Shown one piece after another: positions 28,701 to 36,371 of a stretch of DNA of 64,000 nt. Numbering within the stretch: the stretch's first letter is position 1; each line of letters starts with the position of its first letter. Both the position numbers and the translations under genes were made by a program. The notes below the pieces were generated by a model. That model searched no databases, had not been told where the DNA came from, and worked only from the letters and a program-made list of their open reading frames with translations. Source of the DNA: Rhynchopus euleeides (taxonomy: Eukaryota; Euglenozoa; Diplonemea; Diplonemida; Diplonemidae); contig OY723258.1 of assembly GCA_963210315.1 (NCBI GenBank), positions 744,001-808,000 on the forward strand, read 5' to 3'.

Positions 28701-30976
28701 GCACAGGTGAGGCACACCTGAACCTGATCGATGCGGAGCTGCCTCTCCGCGTGATGCCCCCAGGGCCTCCGCAGCAGCATCGGCGCCGTCTCCCGCACCA
28801 GCTGTGCCAGCTTTGGGTGTGGCTTTTTCCATGCCGTCGACAGGAGGTTCGCCCACAGCGCTGCCCGAGCCCTCAGCACATCCCTCCTGCGCGACTCCTC
28901 CGCTGCATCGGTTGGGCGCGGTGGAGCCTCCTCTTCGGTGATACTCTTCCGTTTCTTCCCCCCCTTGGGGTCCGGCGGGGGTGGGGCCGGGTCCTCCGCC
29001 GGCGCAACCCAATCCAGCGGCGGCTCTGTCTCCGCCAGAAGCTTGAAGGCGCTCCGCAGCATATGCAGCAGAGACCCCGCAGACTTCGTCTCGGCAGCCC
29101 TGTCCAGCAGGAGGATCACCTCCTCCCGGGAGACACGCTCCTTCTCGATCTCCCCCTCCGCGCTGCTGGCATCCGGGACGTAGTATAGATCTGCCTTCAG
29201 CTCCAGCTTCTGCTGCAGGGGGATGAGGTAGCGATCCAAAGGGCGGGGGAGCCCATAGAGGGTGGACTCCTCCTCGTCTACAACATAGTCTTCAGCGAGG
29301 GCCTGGGCGACACGCGCCTTCGCCTTTGCGAGGTATTCATCGGCGACATCGCAGTAGGCGAGCTCGCAGAGAATCTGCGCTTTGAGGCGGTGGAGGTTTG
29401 ACCCCATCGCCTCCAGGGAGTGCAGCGCCGACTGCAGGCATTTGGAAACCGCGCCCCGCCTGTCGGGGTTGAGGAGCGGGAGGGAGAGGTTCCACACCAG
29501 GATGCACCCCTGCTGCGTCAGGTGGATGTCGTTCGTCCGCACCGCGCTCTCCAGGGCCTTCACCAGGGCGCGCACCCCGGAGAGGATCTGGTTTGCCATC
29601 GCGGGGGTGCAGCGGTTTGCATAGCGCTCCCTCTGCACGTCGTACCCCCCGCAGTGCCTCACAGCTAGCACCGCTGCGGTGTATTCTGCGAAGACCCTCG
29701 CGCGGAGGCTGGTCGATTTGGAAGCCTTCCGCGAGGTGTCGTATGCGATGGCTGGCAGCATGTTATCCACTGCGGTTTGGTACAGCTCCGACCCGGCTGC
29801 AGAGGCGAAGTGATCCTTGTTGAGATCCGCGCCACCGGATTCATCGCAGAAATGCACGGCACCGGTGTACACCGCGAAGAGCCTGTGCCGCTGCCCCCTC
29901 TCGGGAGTGTCGTCCGAAGACGGATCCTCCGCTAGCGGCGGGAGGGGGCGCAGCGCTGCAAGCAGCCCCAGCTCCGCGAACACCTCCTCCCGATCCCGCC
30001 CCTCCGTCTCGCTGGGGGGCACAGGCGTGGCGCCCTTCCCCTTCGCAGCCTCCTTTGGATTCTCCTCCTTCACCGGGGCAGGCTTCGCGACGCGCTTCCC
30101 CAGAGAGGCACCGACAAGGGTCGACGCACCCAGGTCTTGGTAGGCGAGCTGCAGGTCAGCCGCCTGCTCCTTCTCGTCTCCCAGCCTGCTGTAGACAGCC
30201 TGGCAGGCAGCGACGCCACGGAGGAGGCCTGCTGCGGAGCCTTTTGTGGGTTCAAGCTTCATCGCCATCTGTGCCCGTTTGAGGGGGTGTTTGAGGTGGT
30301 CGAGCCCGCCTTTGTCGCAGAGGGATACGGCAGAGAGCACGGTGGGTTTTGCGTCCTTCCCGCCGGCAACCTCGGCGACTGCCTGGCGGAGGAGCCACGT
30401 GACGCGGGACCCCCAGTGCTTATACTGCACAGCTTCGAACGCCGCGTTGATTTCCTTCAGGGTGGGGAGGAGGATGGTGAGCGTCCCGCTGGCATAGAGG
30501 CACCGGATTGCATTCCAGCAGTGCTCCGACCCGCGCACCACGAGGTGGCCGAGCCTGTCCTTCTCCTGCAGGGCGAGGTTGATGCCCTTCAGGGCCTTGG
30601 CGACTGCGGTGAGGGTTTTGTCGACCAGCTGCTCCCCGACACGCCCTGTGGCCTCGTTTGTGTGGAGCATGCACTGGCAGAAGAGCATGCGGCAGGTGAG
30701 GGGTGTGGTAGTGGGGTGCCGTGCGACAAGGATGTCGAGGCATTGGCGGACAATGTCCCAGTCGCCGATTTGGGCAGCCGCCTCTGCGGTGTAGAGGAAG
30801 AGGTCTGGGGTGGCGTCAGCAGGTGCGACGTTGGGCACGACGACAGATGAGTTGTACGCCTCGGATAATGATTGGTACACCCTCCGGAGCTGAGCCAGGG
30901 ATTGTGTCACCTGCTTCTCGCGCAGCTGCCGTGCGGCATCCAGCTGCGCGCATATTTTGAGGGAAAACGTGCTCAT
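22724..30976 (-). CDS. CFAP46: CFAP46-like axonemal central-apparatus protein
   Basis: 2750 residues in one uninterrupted frame, close to the ~2700 of known CFAP46. The start is the ATG at 30974-30976 (MSTFSLKICAQLDAARQLRE). The upstream in-frame extension is low complexity. The N-terminus follows the family pattern of helical TPR-like repeats (AYNSSVV...DLFLYTAEAAAQIGDWDIVRQCLDI). Alpha-helical repeats dominate. Charged low-complexity linkers lie at about residues 350-390, 1950-2120 and 2190-2240. A PDZ-like module (GMVVSSVTPDTHADLAGLREG) sits at about 865-930. The C-terminal ~350 residues (DSVVLCASHELQQFPLECLG) resemble the degenerate CHAT/separase-like end of the family. It would act in the C1d projection of motile flagella. 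CFAP54 is the main alternative. Confidence 0.7.
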   Translation of the reverse strand: MSTFSLKICAQLDAARQLREKQVTQSLAQLRRVYQSLSEAYNSSVVVPNVAPADATPDLFLYTAEAAAQIGDWDIVRQCLDILVARHPTTTPLTCRMLFCQCMLHTNEATGRVGEQLVDKTLTAVAKALKGINLALQEKDRLGHLVVRGSEHCWNAIRCLYASGTLTILLPTLKEINAAFEAVQYKHWGSRVTWLLRQAVAEVAGGKDAKPTVLSAVSLCDKGGLDHLKHPLKRAQMAMKLEPTKGSAAGLLRGVAACQAVYSRLGDEKEQAADLQLAYQDLGASTLVGASLGKRVAKPAPVKEENPKEAAKGKGATPVPPSETEGRDREEVFAELGLLAALRPLPPLAEDPSSDDTPERGQRHRLFAVYTGAVHFCDESGGADLNKDHFASAAGSELYQTAVDNMLPAIAYDTSRKASKSTSLRARVFAEYTAAVLAVRHCGGYDVQRERYANRCTPAMANQILSGVRALVKALESAVRTNDIHLTQQGCILVWNLSLPLLNPDRRGAVSKCLQSALHSLEAMGSNLHRLKAQILCELAYCDVADEYLAKAKARVAQALAEDYVVDEEESTLYGLPRPLDRYLIPLQQKLELKADLYYVPDASSAEGEIEKERVSREEVILLLDRAAETKSAGSLLHMLRSAFKLLAETEPPLDWVAPAEDPAPPPPDPKGGKKRKSITEEEAPPRPTDAAEESRRRDVLRARAALWANLLSTAWKKPHPKLAQLVRETAPMLLRRPWGHHAERQLRIDQVQVCLTCADTYRVELQQKGHSLGQRVFRSAAGDLLELSESLALRTEVLRTHDAINTQFTLALGLAPALLSQGDSWLVANVAVAFLNWHMPLVAARDFVCSYTHELQIQKDAATGLLAAAVGAGMVVSSVTPDTHADLAGLREGMRVAFINGEPVNTAEAYEGALRDSKKLVVNVTATSPLQVPLREVLDKLLGVLSLPEMGLLPQCSAYEAGLLALAGRAVALCSLQEYIASKLPLGTPEAELMAADVSSFPHPDPASPLLKQAEETCDRILQALPAPMYGKFLYFLLAATRRLLGAPGKLPDVPIKPEYGAPQEKVLAALELLKHISGAEKDKVLKDALADLASDPNVELAARLAERALSDTGFPKHAVQICQVAKDLEGRGELGVQSLTLSKHALDSAPAGDGKKNPPKDKGGAAAAKRVSVSPDAVEKIPPPPPGETHFTWYSHVLQHSGCAMLGLIDPRTQEKTTQTELRRRALDDFSVAAAFALKGRAEERPGNMLRALKLYHMAAQPFAGAVVTRAVMQASLIDMVHRCIPGLRVAELEEADVTVVLDLHLILIQACRDRADYDRGLSVMKQAMELLPRTHHKPLWEADVQFRCKMGQSAVKIRDKLRAVKGYDAPTQARAWVMFSRCIDNEADQQHALQQAVETLSEEPEAQAAALTRLAVWMFTHRRPSAECKEVLLYAADLIENSMDRGESSGGDDGRSLKDTRSQGSLGASHMLKSTNFSEKSTMRASGNMTKSGGTTVAADARVEGPTVQQLLNLGIIFTHIALLGGARHHAFFMNLQLAVMHFGQTVVLTQRELERRGEPAPQFIAPDDLTKWAAWELPADVAEYLSTCRPDARLLCAGTVEDPHYVHSVLCTLSHALEEHNLPLQQLAVLGVEDVLLHFMSMHHVARKHMASRNLQERVVCLQQLSLEAAASAAQGKAVLGELTEGTRRELLEDLREVLLNPPVAASHEVTSGVELVEAGSPAVYAAWIAESRVLLRSGMYGHAKVLLEEALVHAEAWRHRKQMAICRVLLAEVALQEGRLRVAGELIADTVEDSKAATVLGVDTIISVLLLRTRLLLQEGASQEAVLAVTHTAEAALSCPDDPSQGAQFDPYKGRFLHSFVSLLVSHYDAQVGNTSLPSAVMSFAKAGLQRASQYLGSRGPAAARLLLLMCRVHEKTLLETPIVKDAVRLRDLRMLLHDQLQLLRACISTCTAFAANTAPYPAELRHMRIVQPIATLMCEAQVLLARNTLRRHTIIALLRRQHVLSPAPARGTCDGTDPDSLQVRGFLDSDIGVRFMTMTRKQRNTRTRLRERERRRAQRLRELEGEWEAPPSARESGSANEAPPDDTEPLPDPVPTDEEREAWQAQVLQEYPSDNGSDTSSSDSETEAAAADRVALHIDGTENDYSVTPIDAHAICDTALAGANPGTPGHSHASLATGECLRAAVENTLIAAKARQQGRRGEDLVPSPTAVDDLWTQAEPEVEATPDPAEADKAKGKKGKAAEEDVAPPPPKEDLEGANGSDRGLLAKKHLTDALQGFMSCDMWSQAEDAAHELSRVCVTTGEITRAAKYVALAQSLAASSFSLKVFLQAAHPQNREKLLFQRLEELRSSAPGAPLGARYTTLAQTAFDTSLLYRCLRPWKSQDPALPTVPPNTSILVLHIGKRRQHVYSVHLKAGRPPLVGRSPLPLDELEALRAASKQLEADKAGLLGGDVAQEGSRDAIAAQHAGVLQLMQDLLHPVVAKHAGTLADSVVLCASHELQQFPLECLGIFADAKQIQRDVSPFHYEARLETTEGVPKAKVDNLRYVVDPFDETDGALLTALLGDKPKPAWDGATGTTVSEVLVPLSAPQVLGQLRSATNLAVCLSAGRLCSVVNADDVSSLDLSGLKCLLLADRCLHPKSLRRTTRADSKKPEALQALESCVPIALLLLGRGAPGLLANLGAVSLEAASADMRTVLGAYEKGAGVAEALHAARKASANPPPAEAGLGPLMVCLARDIKPPVQS

Positions 30977-32321
30977 GGCACCCGATTCACCCCCCCCCCC
31001 CCTTGTCCCCCCGCCTCCCCTGCGGTGGTGTGGTGTGCTGTGGTGGATCCCCCTTTCCTCGCCCCCGATCCGTCGCGAGGTGGTTTGCCCGGAGGCCTGG
31101 TGGTGGGGTGATGCAGAGAAGTGGGAGGCAGAGCCGAGACAAGGCAAAGCCTGGAGTCGGCCCCCCTTCACCCTTCCTGCAGGCAGTGTCCAAGACGGTG
31201 AGGGGGATGCTGTGGCGGCATGCTGTGTGGGGCAAACAAAAGGGGTCTCGCTGGGGAGAAGGATGGAGGGAACAGCGCGAACCCTACGCAATGTCAGCAC
31301 AGCGTATGTCTCGGGGAGGGTACTGTTGTCCTCTGTACGTAAGCCAGAAGGGGGCAGCGCGCAAAATTTTGAGAGACTGAGCCAGTTTAAGCTGCGGTTC
31401 AGTTGTAATCATCACACACCACCAGTCTGTCGTTGGGGCGGTGGTGTCCAGCAGCATGACAGTCCACGGTTCCAAACGGGGGCTCGGGCAGAACAGAGCG
31501 ACACCTCTGGGCCAAACACAGGAGCCTACCTGATCACAGGTTGCGTGTCACTGGCACAGGTCGACCCAGAGAGAGAGAGGCCCCATGACGTTGGGAAGGA
31601 ACGGACCACGGAACAGGCAAGTGTCGCTGCAAAAAAGGGATAAGGTCTTTCCTTTAAACCATGCGTTCATCGAACATCCCTGTGGAAACAGGGCGCGTGA
31701 TGGTAGATTGAGCTACTGGTACACCACCCCTCCCCCCCATCTGATGCATCGAAACCAGACTTGCTCCCGCGCGGCTTTTGGTGTCGCGAAATAAAAGCGC
31801 AAAAAATCGCGCAATATAAAGGAACAAAGAACGTTCTGCACGCGGAGCAATCACGGCAAATAGAATGAGTATCATGAACACGCATGTCGTTCTTTGAAGC
31901 CTGTCACCCCGACAGTGGAAGAACGGCTGTGTGACACCTGCTCACAGCAATACGCACTGGCTCGCTCCTGAGCGGGAGGACAAAGAAGCAAATGGAGGCA
32001 CCGGACACTGTGAAACATGATCTGGAAGCCCAAGGGTAGACAGAGGCGCAGGACAGGCTCAAGACACCGAGTACAAAAGCCATTCAACTGAGGGAGGAAC
32101 TCTGCCAGGCGAGGGAGACAGGTGGCTGCCCAACATTAGGCGGGCGATTTGCACCTGTTCGAAACAGTTGATTTGGCGTGTACCTTTCATCGGGGATTCA
32201 AAACCACTGAATCAGACACTGGGGGGTGGGGGGCTTTGGTATCGAAACGAGCTTGTCAACACTCTAGGCCCCGCACTGGCGCTGTATGGTGCGGAGAGAA
32301 CCGCACTCGCTGCACGAAGAA
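30977..32321. other. Spacer between CFAP46 and cyclase genes
   Basis: No gene recognised. C/T-rich minus-strand tracts around 31100-31150 with AG dinucleotides could serve as splice acceptors for CFAP46 (inference). A poly-C run lies at 30991-31003. Confidence 0.45.
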
Positions 32322-33516
32322 TCATGCCCACGCATTGGCTCCGGCTGCTCCCCTGGGGTCTGGCAAGACGTTTCTGACGAACAGGCCTCGGCCCTCTGTC
32401 GACCCGAAGGAATCCAAAAGCACGGAGCAGTCCACGCTGTACAGGGGGAACTTATCCTCATCCTCGTTGATGGCCCCTACAGGCACCGCCAGGCCACGTC
32501 CTGTTAAAGCGACACTCACGCCCTCGTCACACGTGGCAAAGACGACAGGAATGCCCTGGTTCCGGCCCCAGAAACAGCTGGACATGCTGGCCTGCACGCA
32601 GGGCCCCACAGCCGCCACAAAGCGCTGCTCCCGTGTTCCGATGTAACCAGTGAGGACAGCCCCGCTGCACAGCCCACAGCGCAGCGCACCATCTGGCAGG
32701 GCCGTGCTCATGTGGGTGACAAAGCGCAACGCGCCCTCCACGTGTCCCGTGCAGGAGGACACGACGTTCCACGCCACCAACGCCGCCGTGCCGCAGAGGT
32801 TCAGCAGTCGCCCATCGCTGCGTGCAAGGTTCGCCAGCAGGGTCGACAGCTGTGCATTGGCATCTGCCACTGCTGCAGCCGCGCCTTTTTGGACACTGTA
32901 GTTCTGGAGAAGAAATCCTGTCGTTGCAGTCACGCTTTCAAGGCGGTGGTGCACATCGGAGTGGACTGACTTGGCCCGGGTGGAGTTGGATTCGCTCAAG
33001 GTGCTTCGGGAAAGGACAGAGCCGGGGGGGCTTTCGGGCTCGGGGGGCACAAGGGGGTTGGCGTTGCGCTGCGACAGCACCTCCCGGATGTGCTTCACGC
33101 GCTGGCTCAGCACCTGGGGCACGAGCAGCACGAGCGCCACGTCATCTGAAATGCCCTTCAGCGTGCGAAACCCGAGGGGCACTACCGCCGCCTGTTTGTG
33201 CAGGGAGGGGATGTCAGGCATTGCCCCCTTCTCCACAACCACACCGCCGCCCACCCCCTGTGCCTCCAGGCGTGCTGCGCGGTTCACCGTCTGGCCCAGG
33301 TAGTCGTAGCGGTGTGTCACCTCGTTCAGCTCCACATTCACCTCACCGTACGTCACCCCCATTCGCACTCGCAGGCCGCAGTACCCTGTAGATGTGTCGC
33401 GTTGGCACTGTGCCAGCTCCAGCAGGCTGTAGGGCCACATTGCTCTGAGGAGTTCTTCCTGCGTTGTGATGGCAAATGCGACTGCAGTGGCCAGGTCTGG
33501 GAAGCCTATCATGAAT
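32322..33516 (-). CDS. Receptor-type nucleotidyl cyclase, 3' part
   Basis: About 395 codons continue the class III cyclase domain exactly where the 5' part stops (IGFPDLATAVAFAITTQEELL). This half contains the Y-D-Y-L-G-Q-T-V-N-R-A-A-R-L-E motif with the Asn/Arg pair that stabilises the transition state. After a Ser-rich linker a second, degenerate cyclase-like fold follows at about 32480-32930 (LCGLCSGAVLTGYIGTREQRF). There is no ATG of its own that makes biological sense: the in-frame ATG at 33511-33513 lies inside the duplicated CATGAAT. Removing the 2855-bp insert plus one copy of the repeat joins the halves in frame as D-A-F-M-I-G-F-P-D. Confidence 0.8.
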
Positions 33517-33721
33517 TAGGGTGGACGACTCGCCCAACTTTTCAGCTAAGCTACTGTGACAAAAAATATTGGCTTCAAAAAAAGAAATTCCTGGGTTTCT
33601 CGGCCACTTTTGAGGTAATTGCGCGACAGTCCTGAAGTTGGGAACCCCAAATGTGGAAAAGCAACACCGAAAACTCGATTTTCGGGCCCCACACTGTAGA
33701 CACAATGTGAATTTTCGGGGG

Positions 33722-34020
33722 TACCTGGGACCCCCCGTGTTTAAGTCCCCCCCCTGGAGGCGACTTTCGGCCAGGGGGGGGCTTAAACACGGGGGTGGCA
33801 CGGTGGAGACCAAGAAGACCTCTTCCGCTTCCGTCGTATGGGGGTGATTCCGGTCCGGATGGACTTTTGGCACCCCACTTTTCGACTCTGACAGCACCTG
33901 GAGGGCACCAGGTGGCCTAGCGGCCACCTGATGACCCTCCAGACCAGCCCACTCCCGTGTTTAGGTCCACCTGTGCTTAAGTCCCCCCTGGGGGGACTTT
34001 TACACGGGTGGTCCCAGGTA
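33722..34020. mobile_element. 299-bp TIR element (TACCTGGGACC family), copy 1
   Basis: The left end TACCTGGGACCCCCCGTGTT has its inverted counterpart at the right end (GGTCCCAGGTA). Internal units CGTGTTTAAGTCCCCC occur in both orientations. It is nested in the cyclase insert. A 368-bp relative lies at 49490-49857. Confidence 0.8.
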
Positions 34021-34309
34021 CGAGCAGTGATCTCGTGCCAGGGCTGGCATGGCCCGACCTCAACATTTTCCCATCACATGTTGTGGAGAGGCCAGACTAT
34101 CTTCAGTAGACTTTGGGTTTTTGAGTTCGGCCGGGTGAAAATGCGGCGCAGCGTGCGAAAACCCAACGCCACCATGAGAGGCAGGTGGATGAAGCTTGAT
34201 GACTCAGTCGCGCCGAATCGTACCCAAGTGAAGGACTATCCCCTGGAATGCGACACAGCACCAACCGGTGTGAGACGTGCCTTCAAAATCCTGAAGGATG
34301 TTCACCGAC

Positions 34310-35938
34310 CAATAAAGCGACCAGATGGCGGTCCCAAATTTGGGACCGACCCATAAAGCGACCAGATGGTGGTCCCAAATTTGGGACCGACCGAAAAATT
34401 GACCAGAGGGCGGTCCCAAATTTGGGACCGACCCATAAAGCGACCAGATGGCGGTCCCAAAATTGGGACCGACCGAGAAAGCGACCAGATGGTGGTCCCA
34501 AATTTGGGACCGACCGAAAAATTGACCAGATGGCGGTCCCAAATTTGGGACCGACCAATAAAGCGACCAGATGGCGGTCCCAAATTTGGGACCGACCAAT
34601 AAAGCGACCAGATGGCGGTCCCAAATTTGGGACCGACCCATAAAGCGACCAGATGGTGGTCCCACAATTGGGACCGACCAAAAAAGCGACGAGATGGCGG
34701 TCCCTAAATTGGGACCGACCGAGAAAGCGACCAGATGGCGGTCCCAAATTTGGGACCACCATCTGGTCGCTTTCTCGGTCGGTCCCAAATTTGGGACCGC
34801 CATCTGGTCAATTTTTCGGTCGGTCCCAAATTTGGGACCACCATCTGGTCGCTTTATGGGTCGGTCCCAAATTTGGGACCGCCATCTGGTCGCTTTATGG
34901 GTCGGTCCCAAATTTGGGACCGCCATCTGGTCGCTTTGTTGGACGGTCCCAAATTTGGGACCACCATCTGGTGGCTTTACCGGTCGGTCCCAAAGTTGGG
35001 ACCGCCATCTGGTCCCTTTCTCGGTCGGTCCCAAATTTGGGACCGCCATCTGGCCAATTTTTCGGTCGGTCCCAAATTTGGGACCGCCATCTGGTCGCTT
35101 TGTTGGTCGGTCCCAAATTTGGGACCACCATCTGGTCGCTTTATGGGTCGGTCCCAAAATTGGGACCACCATCTGGTCGCTTTACGGGTCGGTCCCAAAT
35201 TTGGGACCGCCATCTGGCCAATTTTTCGGTCGGTCCCAAATTTGGGACCACCATCTGGTCGCTTTCTCGGTCGGTCCCAAATTTGGGACCGCCATCTGGT
35301 CGCTTTGTTGGTCGGTCCCAAATTTGGGACCACCATCTGGTCGCTTTATTGGTCGGTCCCAAATTTGGGACCGCCATCTGGTCGCTTTATGGGTCGGTCC
35401 CAAAATTGGGACCACCATCTGGTCGCTTTACGGGTCGGTCCCAAATTTGGGACCGCCATCTGGCCAATTTTTCGGTCGGTCCCAAATTTGGGACCACCAT
35501 CTGGTCGCTTTCTCGGTCGGTCCCAAATTTGGGACCGCTATCTGGTCGCTTTGTTGGTCGGTCCCAAATTTGGGACCACCATCTGGTCGCTTTATTGGTC
35601 GGTCCCAAATTTGGGACCGCCATCTGGTCGCTTTATGGGTCGGTCCCAAAATTGGGACCACCATCTGGTCGCTTTCTCGGTCGGTCCCAAATTTGGGACC
35701 GCCATCTGGTCGCTTTGTTGGTCGGTCCCAAATTTGGGACCGCCATCTGGTCGCTTTATGGGTCGGTCCCAAATTTGGGACCGCCATCTGGTCAATTTTT
35801 CGGTCGGTCCCAAATTTGGGACCACCATCTGGTCGCTTTATCGGTCGGTCCCAAATTTGGGACCGCCATCTGGTCGCTTTGTTGGTCGGTCCCTAATTTG
35901 GGACCACCATCTGGTCCATTTTTCGGTGGGTCCCAAGT
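34310..35938. repeat. 41-bp palindromic satellite with an internal strand switch
   Basis: About 40 tandem units of 41 bp, each holding the 18-bp perfect palindrome GGTCCCAAATTTGGGACC plus a spacer such as GACCCATAAAGCGACCAGATGGC. Units up to about 34750 run in one orientation (~11 units). From there to the end they run in the opposite orientation (~29 units), so the whole array can fold as a giant hairpin centred near 34750. Single-base changes among units (CCAATAAAG/CCGAAAAAT/CCGAGAAAG spacers; GGCGG/GGTGG) recur in higher-order order. Confidence 0.95.
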
Positions 35939-36371
35939 TTGGGATGAGGAACTCCGTGGGCACCATTGGTCGCCCTTCGGTCGCCACCTGTTCAGACCCC
36001 TTTTCAGGGGATTTGAGCCCCAGAGAGACCTCCTGGACCGGTTTTCTGGTGTTTTATGCTCTTCCCGACCCTGTCCTGGCCCACAATGTGGTCTGGAGCG
36101 AGGTTCTGCTGATTTCCGCCTGATGCGGACCCTCCTTTGGGGTCCTCCATTTATTTTGCGTCTGACCGTCGCCTTCCCCACCTAGTTCACGAGGGCAAGG
36201 TGAAAAACCGTTTTTTAACCCCAAAAATGGCATTTCCCGGGTGGCGACCTCTGGCGACCTCTGAAAAATGTGCCCAAAAAGTGATTTTTGGGACCTTGCG
36301 GACCTAGAAAACACAAAGGGAAAAAAATATATTTTTTGTCACACCCCCTCTTGGGGCGGTACGCCAGTCTA

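Noticed and set aside
31680-31730. tRNA-like GGTAGATTGAGCTACTGG on the minus strand
   Set aside because: The D-arm resemblance is not supported by proper anticodon and T arms.
34310-35938. CRISPR-like look of the regular array
   Set aside because: The spacers are not unique, the unit repeats almost perfectly, and the genome is eukaryotic.
34571-36185. Long overlapping open frames of 440-510 codons (repeated GPKFGTAIWSL-type peptides) on both strands
   Set aside because: The 41-bp unit has almost no stop codons and is not a multiple of three, so every frame stays open. The peptides are by-products of the satellite.
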